Assembly: GCF_020594515.1 (NCBI RefSeq)
Contig: NZ_JAJCTH010000010.1
Location: forward strand, 96,701-160,700
DNA: 64,000 bases
Origin: Rhodoferax sp. U2-2l
GTDB lineage: Bacteria; Pseudomonadota; Gammaproteobacteria; Burkholderiales; Burkholderiaceae_C
Direction of reading: 5' to 3'
Shown: piece by piece, positions 45,704 through 54,585 of the stretch
How the letters are laid out: each line of letters starts with the position of its first letter
Position numbering within the stretch: position 1 is the first letter of the stretch
Translations under genes and position numbers: made by a program
The notes under the pieces: model-generated
The model's database searches: none
What the model saw: the letters and a program-made list of their open reading frames with translations, nothing else
What the model was told of the DNA's origin: nothing

Positions 45704-47026
45704 CTAGCGCCCAATCGCCCAATACTCAAAACCGATATCGCGCACCATCTTGGGGTCGTACAGGTTGCGGCCATCAAAAATGATCGGCGCCTTGAGTTGG
45801 GCCTTGAGGTTGTCAAAGTCAGGGCTGCGAAATTCCTTCCACTCGGTGACGATCACCAGCGCATCGGCGCCGGCCAAGGCCGCGCTCTGGTTGTCGGCGT
45901 AGCTCAAGCCGGGCTCGTTGGGGAAGCAGTGCCGGGCCTCCGGCATGGCCACCGGGTCATAGGCGGTGACGCTGGCACCGGCCGCCAGCAAATCCTTGAT
46001 CACCTCGCGGCTGGTGGCTTCGCGCATGTCGTCGGTGTTGGCCTTGAAGGCCAAGCCCCACAAGGCAAAGTGCTTGCCGGTCAGGTCAGCGCCAAAACGT
46101 GCCTTGATCTTGTGGCCCAGCACGTGTTTTTGCTGGTCGTTGGCGGCTTCCACCGCGTGGAGCACCTTGAGGTCGATGCCGGCCTCCACGCTGGCCGTCT
46201 TGATCAGTGCCTTGACGTCTTTCGGGAAACACGAGCCACCATAACCAGCACCTGCGTACAGGAAGTCATACCCAATGCGCGGGTCCGAGCCAATGCCGCG
46301 GCGCACACTCTCAATATCGGCGCCCAGCTTTTCGGCCAGGTTGGCCAGCTCGTTCATGAAGCTGATGCGGGTGGCCAGCATGGCGTTGGCAGCGTATTTG
46401 GTGAGTTCGGCGCTGCGGATGTCCATCACGATGAGGCGGTCGTGGTTGCGCTGGAACGGGGCGTACAGGGCGCGCATGTTGTGCGCGGCTTGTTCGTCCT
46501 CGCAGCCGACGATGATGCGGTCAGGCTTCATGAAGTCGTCGATGGCCGCGCCTTCTTTCAGGAACTCGGGGTTGGAGACGACGCTGAAAGGGGTGTTGAC
46601 CCCGCGCTTTTGCAGTTCTTCGGTGATGGCGGCGCGCACCGCGTCGGCTGTGCCCACCGGCACGGTGCTTTTGTCGACCACCACTTTGTAGTCGGTCATG
46701 TACTTGCCGATGTTGCGGGCGGCGGCGATGACATATTTCATGTCGGCCGAGCCGTCCTCGTCAGGCGGGGTGCCCACGGCGATGAACTGCACGGTGCCAA
46801 AGTGGGCGGCGCGTTCGATGTCGGTGGTGAAGTGCAGACGCCCGGCAGCGACGTTGCGTTTGACCATGTCCTGCAGGCCGGGCTCGAAGATGGGGATGCC
46901 ACCGTCTTCCAGAATCTTGATCTTGGCGGGGTCCAGGTCCAGGCACAGGACATCATTGCCCACCTCTGCCAGACAGGTGCCAGACACCAGGCCAACGTAG
47001 CCGGTGCCAACGACGGTGATTTTCAT
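45704..47026 (-). CDS. ugd: UDP-glucose 6-dehydrogenase
   Basis: This 440-aa NAD-dependent enzyme oxidises UDP-glucose to UDP-glucuronate, a precursor for acidic polysaccharide. Visible features are the Rossmann motif [12 protein letters not shown], the central substrate region with KYAANAML, and the catalytic Cys in [13 protein letters not shown] (about residue 260). A UDP-glucuronate epimerase-like gene at 59.4 kb could use its product. It lies in the exopolysaccharide gene run on the minus strand. Confidence 0.96.
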   Translation of the reverse strand: MKITVVGTGYVGLVSGTCLAEVGNDVLCLDLDPAKIKILEDGGIPIFEPGLQDMVKRNVAAGRLHFTTDIERAAHFGTVQFIAVGTPPDEDGSADMKYVIAAARNIGKYMTDYKVVVDKSTVPVGTADAVRAAITEELQKRGVNTPFSVVSNPEFLKEGAAIDDFMKPDRIIVGCEDEQAAHNMRALYAPFQRNHDRLIVMDIRSAELTKYAANAMLATRISFMNELANLAEKLGADIESVRRGIGSDPRIGYDFLYAGAGYGGSCFPKDVKALIKTASVEAGIDLKVLHAVEAANDQQKHVLGHKIKARFGADLTGKHFALWGLAFKANTDDMREATSREVIKDLLAAGASVTAYDPVAMPEARHCFPNEPGLSYADNQSAALAGADALVIVTEWKEFRSPDFDNLKAQLKAPIIFDGRNLYDPKMVRDIGFEYWAIGR

Positions 47027-47082
47027 GAGCGATCCCTAAAAGTATGGTTTTTTTTACACATTATCACAACAAACATGGCGGT

Positions 47083-49095
47083 TCAAGGTGGCTTGGTTTG
47101 CTGATGGGCGGTTGACCTGGCGCCTTCCAGCGACACAAAAAGCAGCAGAAAGAAAAGAAACGCCACACGCGGCACATCCATCACGCTGCTGACCAGCCCC
47201 ACCACCAGCACCGCCACCAGCGAGGCGGCCAGGTACGGTGCCAGCGGCGTCAATCTGGCCTGCCCCAGCACCAAGTGCCACAGGGCGTACCCCACCAGCA
47301 CCAAACATGCCAACAAGCCCAGCACCCCGCGCTCCACCAGCATTTCAAGAAACAGGTTGTCCAGGTGCCAGGGCACAAAGTAAGACTGCGCGGCCGGGAA
47401 CCAGTGCGACAACCCGGCAGAAAAGTCGCCATTGGTCGCCAACGCTTGCCCGCGCCAACTTGTCAAGGCGATGTTGTCCACATCGGCCTGGCCCCCGGCG
47501 TCAATCACCGAGATGGAGAACATCATCAAGCGCGGTGCCCACCAACGGCCCTGGCTCAGGGCTTGGCCCTGCAGCGGTACCGTCAGGTGTTGCCAGGTGC
47601 CCGATGCGTTGGGTTGGACCCGGACAAACGCCGCCTGGCACGCCCGGTCATACAACAGGTGCCGCTCGCACAGGTACAACTCGAAACGCGAGGTCTGCGT
47701 GACCCGGACATCCATCCGCACCCGGTAGCCCGCAGGCTCGGTGACGTCCACACGCTGCGTCAGCTCATAAACACCCCCCAGCCTGGGCTGGGTGGCGGGA
47801 CCGTAGAGCGTGACAAATTGCTCGGTGGCCGCGCCAGTTTGGACAATCCGATGCCTGGCATCGCCGGGAAACTCTTCGCCAGGCACCTGTGCGGCGTAGT
47901 GGGCGGGCAAGCGCCCCAAACCCTTGCCAAACCACCAGTCTGCCGGGCCTTTGAGCAGGCCCACGCCGTTTTGCCAGTGCTCCACCCGGCTCGACAGGTC
48001 TTGCTCGGCACTGGCCAGTCGCTCCTGCATGAATGTGCCGCCTTCCAGCACGCCCACCACCTCCAACACCAGCGTGACCGACAGCAGCACACTGGCTTTG
48101 AGCCGCCAGCCGGGCGCCGCGCTCTGATGGCGCAAGCCTTGCCAGGCGCTGCGGCCATGGCGCGCGTGGTTTTGCAACCACAGCAAAAAAGCCAGCAAGG
48201 TCAAGGGCGCCACCACCGCCAGGTAGACCCCCCGGGCAAAGGTGGTGAGGCCGGTATAGGCTGCCAGAATGGCCAGCACCGCCAAGACCGCCCACAGCAC
48301 CGGGCGCCGCGTGGCGTACAGCGCCCACACCACAAACGGTGCTGTCATGGCGAGATACGCGTCGATGGCGGCGCCACCCACATGCATTTCCCAAAACAGC
48401 GCCACCGTGCGGTAATGCGCCGAAAAATCCACCAGGCCCGGAAAGGCGACCCGCTCCCACAACGTGGCCAGCACCACCAGTGCCAGGCCACTGACCACAC
48501 CTGCGGCCAGAAGCGCCGGGGCGCGTTGGCGGTCATGGCGCATCTCGCGGCGAAGCAAGGGGATGAACAGCGCCGCCAGGGCCAGGCTCTTGAAGACACG
48601 CCAGCTGTTGAGAGCATCGCTGTAGTTGGCAAACCAGTCAAAGCGCAGACCGCCCGCATCGGCCACACCACGCCACAAGCCAAGTACACCGGACAACAAC
48701 ACCAGTGCCACCAGCCACGTGGCCGTGCGGGGCCGCGGCGTGCCCGGCTCAATGGGCCGGGCTGCCCAGGCCAGACGGGCGTAGCCGCCCGCCAGCGTGC
48801 CCAGCAGCAGGATGTCGAATTCTTCAAACACCAGCCAACCGGTCCAGGGCGAAAAGTTCAGCCACGGCAGGCAGATGGGCACCAGCCACAGCCACAGACG
48901 CGGCTGCCAGGCGGCCAGGCAACTGGCCAGGCACACCAGCGTCAGACTCAGCAAGGGCGAAACCGGGTGAAACCACGCCATGGCCAGCCCTGCTGTCAGG
49001 CACAACGCGGCGACCAGCCAGGCCAGGAAGCCGACGGCATGGATCCCGGGGCCATGCCCGGGATGATCGCCTGTGACGTTCACGTCAAACGCCAT
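47083..49095 (-). CDS. O-antigen ligase/polymerase-like membrane protein with a large loop domain
   Basis: Protein of about 670 aa with about 11 membrane helices and a Wzy_C/O-antigen-ligase core (GLTTFARGVYLAVVAPLTLL). Between the late helices lies a soluble segment of about 200 residues (roughly 380-590; GVYELTQRVDVTEPAGYRVR, GTWQHLTVPLQGQ, VDNIALTSW, NGDFSAGLSHWF) that looks like a galactose-binding-type beta-sandwich and would face the periplasm. Ordinary ligases in this family are about 430 aa. The N-terminus is encoded by REP-like sequence, and starts at 49095, 49104 or 49119 are all possible. Confidence 0.78.
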   Translation of the reverse strand: MAFDVNVTGDHPGHGPGIHAVGFLAWLVAALCLTAGLAMAWFHPVSPLLSLTLVCLASCLAAWQPRLWLWLVPICLPWLNFSPWTGWLVFEEFDILLLGTLAGGYARLAWAARPIEPGTPRPRTATWLVALVLLSGVLGLWRGVADAGGLRFDWFANYSDALNSWRVFKSLALAALFIPLLRREMRHDRQRAPALLAAGVVSGLALVVLATLWERVAFPGLVDFSAHYRTVALFWEMHVGGAAIDAYLAMTAPFVVWALYATRRPVLWAVLAVLAILAAYTGLTTFARGVYLAVVAPLTLLAFLLWLQNHARHGRSAWQGLRHQSAAPGWRLKASVLLSVTLVLEVVGVLEGGTFMQERLASAEQDLSSRVEHWQNGVGLLKGPADWWFGKGLGRLPAHYAAQVPGEEFPGDARHRIVQTGAATEQFVTLYGPATQPRLGGVYELTQRVDVTEPAGYRVRMDVRVTQTSRFELYLCERHLLYDRACQAAFVRVQPNASGTWQHLTVPLQGQALSQGRWWAPRLMMFSISVIDAGGQADVDNIALTSWRGQALATNGDFSAGLSHWFPAAQSYFVPWHLDNLFLEMLVERGVLGLLACLVLVGYALWHLVLGQARLTPLAPYLAASLVAVLVVGLVSSVMDVPRVAFLFFLLLFVSLEGARSTAHQQTKPP

Positions 49096-49130
49096 GGCAA
49101 CCATGCCATCCCGAAGCATGCAAGCGGGCG

Positions 49131-49159
49131 GTCATGGCGTGCCCTTGGACCGGCATGAC
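49131..49159. repeat. REP-like palindrome
   Basis: GTCATG...CATGAC arms around a GC-rich centre. It belongs to the same loose family as the copies at 56652, 59388 and 63179. It lies between the decarboxylase and ligase genes. Confidence 0.6.
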
Positions 49160-49176
49160 AAACCTGCTTTTCCACG

Positions 49177-50421
49177 CTAAACCAGCACCTCAACACAGGC
49201 CGGGTGCGCCAGAAACTGGTGCGGGCTGGCGCTGGCACCGTAGGCGCCGGACTGGAACACCACCACCAGATCACCCACCTGGGCTTCGGGCAGCAACAAG
49301 TGCTCAGCCAGCACATCCAGCGGCGTGCAGGACGGGCCGACCACCGAGGTGACTTGGCTGGCGGGTGCATCCATCTTGTTGCCAATGGCCACAGGGTAGT
49401 TTTTGCGCAGCACCTGGCCGAAGTTGCCTGTGGCCGCCAGGTGGTGGTGCAGCCCGCCGTCGGTCACCAGGTACAGCTGTTCGCGCGAGCGCTTGCGGTC
49501 CACCACCCGGGTCACGTAAATACCGGCCTCGGCCACCAGATACCGCCCGAGCTCCAGCGCCAGGGTGGCGTGTGGCAGATCGGCCTGGCCGAGTTGCAGC
49601 AGGCGTTCGAGCTGGTCGGCAATGGGTTGCAGGTCCAGCGGTTTGTCACCCGGAAAATACGGCACGCCCAGGCCGCCGCCCAGGTTGAGCAGGCGCACCG
49701 TGTCGGGCGCGTACTGCGCCAGGTGGACCGCCAGTTCAAACGACTGTTGCAGTGCGTCGCAAATGGCCGCCGCCTGCAGGCTTTGCGAGCCGGGGTACAG
49801 GTGAAACCCTTCAAACTGCAGCCCCGCGCGCCCCATGTTGGCCAGCAGGGTCGGCACCTGTTCCACGTCCACCCCAAACGGTTTGGGGCCGCCGCCCATC
49901 TTCATGCCCGAGCTTTTGAGCTCGAAGTCGGGGTTGATGCGCACCGCCGCGCGGGCCGGCAAGCCCAGGGACTGCGATGCCTGGGCCAACACGTCCACCT
50001 CGCGAAACGACTCGATGTTCACCAGCACGCCTGCCGCCACCGCCTGGCGTAACTCGGCGTCACGCTTGCCGGGGCCGGCAAAACTGATGTCTTTGGCGCA
50101 CAGGCCGGCGTCCAGCGCCACTTTCATCTCGCCTGCCGAGGCCACGTCGATGCCGTCGACCAGACCGGCCATGAAGCCCACCAGCGCGGGCATCGGGTTG
50201 GCCTTCATGGCGTAGTGCAGCCGGATCTTGGGCGGCAGGGTCTGGCGTAGCTCGGTGAGCCGTTGGCGCAGTTGCGAACGGCCATAGGCGTAAAACGGCG
50301 TTTGCCCGACGCGTGCCGCCAGGGTGGACAAAGATTCACCGCCAAGCATCAACTCGCCATGGCTCACGGCAAATTGCGTCATCGGGGCATGCTGGGGCCG
50401 GGGAGGGGGTGCGTCTGGCAT
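49177..50421 (-). CDS. PLP-dependent decarboxylase, exosortase-A associated
   Basis: This 414-aa protein is a fold III alanine-racemase-type enzyme related to diaminopimelate and ornithine decarboxylases. The PLP Lys is in LHYAMKANP, and GIDVASAGEM, LNLGGGLGVPYF and VVGPSCTPLDV are family segments. This subgroup is a known companion of exosortase-A loci, together with the acyl-CoA ligase directly upstream; its substrate is not established. I choose ATG 50421, 8 bp after the ligase stop; another ATG lies at 50382. Confidence 0.9.
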   Translation of the reverse strand: MPDAPPPRPQHAPMTQFAVSHGELMLGGESLSTLAARVGQTPFYAYGRSQLRQRLTELRQTLPPKIRLHYAMKANPMPALVGFMAGLVDGIDVASAGEMKVALDAGLCAKDISFAGPGKRDAELRQAVAAGVLVNIESFREVDVLAQASQSLGLPARAAVRINPDFELKSSGMKMGGGPKPFGVDVEQVPTLLANMGRAGLQFEGFHLYPGSQSLQAAAICDALQQSFELAVHLAQYAPDTVRLLNLGGGLGVPYFPGDKPLDLQPIADQLERLLQLGQADLPHATLALELGRYLVAEAGIYVTRVVDRKRSREQLYLVTDGGLHHHLAATGNFGQVLRKNYPVAIGNKMDAPASQVTSVVGPSCTPLDVLAEHLLLPEAQVGDLVVVFQSGAYGASASPHQFLAHPACVEVLV

Positions 50422-50429
50422 GGTACGGT

Positions 50430-52058
50430 TTATCGTGCGGAAGGTGGGGGTGGCAGGGTGCTGGCGTGGCGTGCCAACCAGTCGCGCGCCAGCGTGGCGC
50501 GGTCCATCTTGCCATTGGCGTTGCGTGGCAGCGGGCCGGTGACCCAGTCGATACCGGCGGGCAGCATGTAGGCGGGCATCCGGCTGCGGCACTCGGTGAT
50601 CAAGTCATTTTGGACCTGATCGCTCGGCACAGAAGGGGGTGTGGCGATGACTTGTATGGTTTGCCCGAGCAACGGATGCGGCACGCCAAAGGCCACACAT
50701 TCACCCACGAGCTGCGTGGCGTACAGGATGTCTTCGACCTCGGTCGGGCTGACCCGGTAGCCCGAGGTTTTGATCATCTCGTCGCGCCGCCCGACAAAAT
50801 ACAGGTAACCCTCGGCATCCCGGCGCACCGTGTCGCCTGAAAACACCGCCATCTCCGGCAACTGCAGGCCTGCCGGGCGGTCCGGTGTGGCCACGGGCAG
50901 CGGCTTGAAGCGTTCGGCGGTTTTGTCGGCATCGTTCCAGTAACCCAGCGCCACCAGCGCACCGCGGTGCACCAGTTCACCGGGCTCGTCTGCGGCGCAC
51001 GGGCTGCCGTCGGGGCGCAGCACCAGCACCTCGGCGTTCGGAATGGCTTGGCCGATCGAATTGGGTTTGCGGTCCACATCCTGCGGCGGCAGGTAGGTGG
51101 AGCGAAACGCCTCGGTCAGGCCGTACATCAAGAACGGTTTGGCCTGCGGCAGGCGCTGGCGCAGTTGCATCAGCGTGTCGCGCGGCAGGTGGCCGCCGGT
51201 GTTGGCGAAATAACGCAAGTGTGCGCCGGTGCCCTGTGGCCAGTCCAGCGCGGCCAGTTGCAGGTACAGCGGCGGCACGGCGGTCAGGCCGGTGACTTGT
51301 TCCTGATCCAGCACCTTGAGCACATCGCGCGGCAGCAGGTAATTGAGCAGCACCACCCGTGCGCCGACCAAAAATGCGGTGGTGAGCTGGCTGAAACCGG
51401 CGTCAAACGACAGCGGCAGCGCCGCCAGCAGGGTGTCGTCGGGCTGGTTGTCCAGGTACGCGGCGACGCTTTGGGCGCCCATCACCAGGTTGCGGTGCGA
51501 CACCATCACGCCCTTGGGCTGGCCAGTGCTGCCCGAGGTGTACAAAATAGCCGCCAGGTCAGCGTCGATGACCCGGTGGCCTGCCCGTGGCGCGCTGTTG
51601 GCCAGTTCCTGCCAGCTGTGGATGGCGCAGTGTGCGCTGGCTGGCGGCCAAGGCGGGGGGGCGCACAGCACCACCTGTTGCAGGTCCGGGCAATCCCGCA
51701 GCACGGTCTGCAGCATGGCCAGCCGCTCCGGCGAGGTCACCAGCACGCGCACGTTGCAGTCGCGCAGGATGTGCGCCAACTGCGCTGGCTTGAGCAAAGG
51801 GTTGATCGGCACAAACACGCCACCGGCCAGCGGCGCGGCAAAGCTGGCCACCACTGCCTCCAAGCGCTTTTCCAGGTAGATGCCCACCCGGTCGGCGCGC
51901 TGCAGCCCGAGTTGCAGCAGGCCCGACGCCACGGCGCGGGTGGATGCTGCCAATTCGGCATAGGTCCAATGGGCTGCCCCGTCCGTCAGGGCCACAGAAC
52001 CGGGGCGTTGCTGTGCCGACAGGGTGATCAGGTCCGGGAGTAAGGTGGCGGGCAACAT
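50430..52058 (-). CDS. Acyl-CoA ligase (AMP-forming), exosortase-A associated
   Basis: This 542-aa adenylate-forming enzyme has the P-loop YTSGSTGQPKGVMVSH (about 170), the A5-like LMYGLTEAF, and a C-terminal swivel region RRDEMIKTSGYRVSPTEVE with the catalytic Lys in NGKMDRA. It activates a carboxylic acid as an adenylate and loads CoA or a carrier protein; the acyl carrier protein at 54.2 kb is a possible acceptor. It belongs to the ligase group found with exosortase A. The upstream 430 bp lack genes and hold an inverted-repeat element. Confidence 0.92.
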   Translation of the reverse strand: MLPATLLPDLITLSAQQRPGSVALTDGAAHWTYAELAASTRAVASGLLQLGLQRADRVGIYLEKRLEAVVASFAAPLAGGVFVPINPLLKPAQLAHILRDCNVRVLVTSPERLAMLQTVLRDCPDLQQVVLCAPPPWPPASAHCAIHSWQELANSAPRAGHRVIDADLAAILYTSGSTGQPKGVMVSHRNLVMGAQSVAAYLDNQPDDTLLAALPLSFDAGFSQLTTAFLVGARVVLLNYLLPRDVLKVLDQEQVTGLTAVPPLYLQLAALDWPQGTGAHLRYFANTGGHLPRDTLMQLRQRLPQAKPFLMYGLTEAFRSTYLPPQDVDRKPNSIGQAIPNAEVLVLRPDGSPCAADEPGELVHRGALVALGYWNDADKTAERFKPLPVATPDRPAGLQLPEMAVFSGDTVRRDAEGYLYFVGRRDEMIKTSGYRVSPTEVEDILYATQLVGECVAFGVPHPLLGQTIQVIATPPSVPSDQVQNDLITECRSRMPAYMLPAGIDWVTGPLPRNANGKMDRATLARDWLARHASTLPPPPSAR

Positions 52059-52490
52059 GACCGGGCATCTTACAGGGTGGTGGTGACGGGCGAGGTGCCG
52101 GGCACTGGGTGTTGCGGTTCAACCTGGCGGACAGATTTTGTGTAAGGCGTTGTGGCTGGGGCATTGGCCAGCGGTATCAGCACGCGGCATGTTTTTTGGA
52201 GCGTTGACAAGCTTTGGCAACGAACGGCAGGGCGACTGGGTGATGCGCATGCGGTTTTGGGGCGGAATCACGCGCGAGGATGCGCAACAAGTGCGCCCAC
52301 GTTATCGGCGCGCGCCTTCCGCCCCAAAGCCCGGTCGCATCACCCAGTCGCCCTGCCGTCGGTCGATACGAACGATGCCAGTCGCCCCGCCGGGCATTGC
52401 CAACGCGTTGTCAACGCACCGCGAAACAGGCCGTGGGTGGATACTGCCCATCCCCGTTCCGCATGGGCAAGCGCACCTGCAAAAGGCGAT
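52059..52490. other. Gene-free gap inside the exosortase-associated cluster
   Basis: 432 bp without a credible protein frame separate hydrolase 1 from the acyl-CoA ligase gene. Elsewhere in the cluster the genes are nearly contiguous. About half of the gap is the inverted-repeat element at 52201-52417. Confidence 0.6.
52201..52417. repeat. 217-bp imperfect inverted-repeat element (MITE-like)
   Basis: Outer arms GCGTTGACAA (52201-52210) and TTGTCAACGC (52408-52417) are exact complements. An inner 24-bp arm at 52224-52247 (starts ACGGCAGGGCG) is perfectly inverted at 52336-52359, and the pairing continues further in (TTTGGGGCGGAA against TTCCGCCCCAAA). The whole can fold into one long hairpin. 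Size, terminal inverted repeats and lack of coding suggest a miniature transposon. I see no certain target-site duplication. Confidence 0.7.
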
Positions 52491-53348
52491 TCAGCCTGAA
52501 GACTCTAGGCGGCGCATCCAGCCCAGCACTGCCTGTTCCGCTGCCGCGCGCCAGATGGCTCTGGAGAAGGTGTGATCGGCATCGGCCACATCCACGCGCT
52601 CCAATAGCGGACGTTGCAGCAGACCCTGCCAGGCCGGGTCGCTCTGGGCGCACTCCAGAAACTCCTTGGCGGTGTAATCACAGGCGCTCAGCAGCAGCAG
52701 CACCTGGCCCGGGAAATGGCGCAGCGCCCGCGCCATGTTGTGCTGGAAAGACGGCTCCGGCTGGGCAGACGGTGGCTCGGGCCGCAGCGCTTGCAGGCTT
52801 TGCCACAGACCCGCCAGAGACGGCCGCCACTCGTATTGCCCTTGCCACAGCCGCCGCCAGAACGACCCCTCCAGCAGCCGTCCGGCGTAGTAATGTTTGA
52901 TGCGGGTGCGCGCCAGCGTGGCGTCCGAGCGCACCCACGGGTTGAGCAGACACAGGCCCGCCACACGCGGGTCGTCACCGCGCCCGCTGTACAGCAGCGC
53001 GGCCGAGGCGCCGTCGCACAGTCCCCACAGCACCACCCGCTGCACGCTCGGGCACTGGCGCTGCAAGGTGTCGATGGCCACGCGGATGTCGCCATGTATG
53101 GCGTCAAACGGCATGCGCTCGGCGCTGCTGTCGCCCAGGCCGCGGTGGTCAAACCGCATCACCGGAAAACCCGCACTGGCCAGGCAGCGTGCCAGCAACA
53201 CAAATTGGCGGTGGCTGCCCACCCGGTACTGCGGCCCGCCCACCACCATCACCATGCCCAGCGTGGCTGGCTGCTCGGGCTGCGAGATGATGCCCACCAG
53301 GGCCTCACCCGCGCATGGCATCACCACCGGTTGGTCGGTGAAATTCAC
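52491..53348 (-). CDS. Alpha/beta hydrolase 1, exosortase-A associated
   Basis: This 285-aa alpha/beta hydrolase shows MVVGGPQYRVGSHRQFVLLA, MRFDHRGLGDS and a nucleophile elbow VLWGLCDGASAALLY, in which the nucleophile position is Cys instead of Ser. It matches the hydrolase 1 family of exosortase-A loci. The start GTG 53348 overlaps the stop of hydrolase 2 as GTGA, so the pair is translationally coupled. The substrate is unknown; a thioesterase-like step on an acyl-carrier-bound intermediate would fit the neighbours. Confidence 0.86.
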   Translation of the reverse strand: MNFTDQPVVMPCAGEALVGIISQPEQPATLGMVMVVGGPQYRVGSHRQFVLLARCLASAGFPVMRFDHRGLGDSSAERMPFDAIHGDIRVAIDTLQRQCPSVQRVVLWGLCDGASAALLYSGRGDDPRVAGLCLLNPWVRSDATLARTRIKHYYAGRLLEGSFWRRLWQGQYEWRPSLAGLWQSLQALRPEPPSAQPEPSFQHNMARALRHFPGQVLLLLSACDYTAKEFLECAQSDPAWQGLLQRPLLERVDVADADHTFSRAIWRAAAEQAVLGWMRRLESSG

Positions 53349-54190
53349 GATCCGTCCCCGGTGGGGTGGGCGCCCACCGCTTGCAAACTGGCGGCCACCC
53401 AGGCCGGGCTGTCGGGGCACTCCTGCATCTGCCAGAACGCCGCGCCGGGCACCACCCGCGCCAGCGCGCTGCAACCGGCGTCTTGCCAGCGCTGCAGTTG
53501 CGCCGCCAAGGCGGGGGAGACCGGCTCGGTGTCTGCGCTGCCCAGTTCCAGGCTGATGAGGCGCGTGCCCGTGGGCAGCTTGTCCAGATCCGCCTGGGCC
53601 AGGCCCTGCGCCAGCGCGGCGGACACGCTGTAGCCCGCCACCTCGACCGATTCGCCCTGTTCCAGCAGGTGCATCAGGCGCGACGTGCCGCGGTTGGGTT
53701 CGCCGCGCGCGATGTCACCGGCCATCTGCAAGCGCAAAAACTGTTGCAGGTGCTGTTTGCCCGACAACACCGGTTGCCACAGCAGCAGGTTGGCCGGGGT
53801 GCCCGCTTGCCGACTCACCTGTGCCGCCAGCAGGCAGCCCGCACGCAGGCCCCACAGCCAGCCGGGCCCCGGCCAGCGCTGTGCCATCCAGTGCCGGGCC
53901 AGCGTCACATCGTCCACCCAGGCGGCCCAGTTGGCTTCTTCAAAGTGGCCGGTGCTGTCACCACAGCCCATCAAATCCAGTTGCAACACCGCAAAACCGG
54001 CCTGCCCCAGGGCACGCGCATTCAGGGCGGCCATGCGCCGGGAGGCGTTCATTTCTTCGGCAAACGGGTGCACGTACACCAGGTGTCCGCGCACGGATTC
54101 GCCTTCGGGCGGTGTGTGCAGCAGACAAAAGCGCTGGCCACGTGTGCCGTCCAGAAAGAAGGCTTGCAAGTTGGCGGTGGGTTGCGTCAT
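53345..54190 (-). CDS. Alpha/beta hydrolase 2, exosortase-A associated
   Basis: This 281-aa alpha/beta-hydrolase-fold protein shows YVHPFAEEMNASRRM, LQLDLMGCGDSTGHF and an elbow LWGLRAGCLLAA. The position that should hold the nucleophile is Arg, so it may be non-catalytic or use another residue. It matches the hydrolase 2 family that accompanies exosortase A. It is coupled to hydrolase 1 downstream and follows the acyl carrier protein gene by 15 bp. Confidence 0.85.
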   Translation of the reverse strand: MTQPTANLQAFFLDGTRGQRFCLLHTPPEGESVRGHLVYVHPFAEEMNASRRMAALNARALGQAGFAVLQLDLMGCGDSTGHFEEANWAAWVDDVTLARHWMAQRWPGPGWLWGLRAGCLLAAQVSRQAGTPANLLLWQPVLSGKQHLQQFLRLQMAGDIARGEPNRGTSRLMHLLEQGESVEVAGYSVSAALAQGLAQADLDKLPTGTRLISLELGSADTEPVSPALAAQLQRWQDAGCSALARVVPGAAFWQMQECPDSPAWVAASLQAVGAHPTGDGS

Positions 54191-54205
54191 GGCGCGATTT
54201 GACGC

Positions 54206-54457
54206 TCAATCGGCCAGTTTGGCTGTCACAAAGTCAGTGAGTGAGCCCAGCGTGGCAAACACCGCGCTGTCGATCTCGTCGTCGTGGATGATGAAGGCAA
54301 AGCGCTCTTCCAGTGCCGTGATGATGCCCAGGACCGCCATCGAGTCGAGTTCCGGCAGGGCGCCCAGCAGGGGCGTGTTGCGCTGCAGGTCTGCGCTGCG
54401 CCCGCGCAGGCCCAGCACATTGTCCAGAATCTTCAGCACATCAGTCTCAACGGTCAC
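54206..54457 (-). CDS. Acyl carrier protein of the exosortase-associated set
   Basis: This 83-aa four-helix carrier protein has the phosphopantetheine Ser in LPELDSMAVLG (about residue 39). The start is GTG 54457, chosen because AAGGAG lies 5 nt upstream; the frame runs open to 54676 without a plausible start. It is the first gene of the minus-strand cluster. With the acyl-CoA ligase and two hydrolases it implies a carrier-bound acyl intermediate in exopolysaccharide or PEP-CTERM protein modification, which is inference. Confidence 0.88.
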   Translation of the reverse strand: MTVETDVLKILDNVLGLRGRSADLQRNTPLLGALPELDSMAVLGIITALEERFAFIIHDDEIDSAVFATLGSLTDFVTAKLAD

Positions 54458-54538
54458 CACAACTCCTTGATGAATTTCTGCCTGGGCAAGCTGCCGCATA
54501 GCCGGTGCAACTGGCGGCTGCCGCTGCACCTGGGGGCG

Positions 54539-54555
54539 CTGGTTATGATAACCAG
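54539..54555. promoter_or_regulatory. Palindrome between divergent acyl carrier protein and GNAT genes
   Basis: CTGGTTATGATAACCAG is a perfect 17-bp palindrome with a single central base, containing a TATGAT that could serve as a -10 for the rightward gene. It lies 31 bp before the GNAT start and 82 bp before the acyl carrier protein start, a good place for an operator controlling both. Confidence 0.5.
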
Positions 54556-54585
54556 TGAACGGCCCTCCCAGCCGGAAAGACCCGC

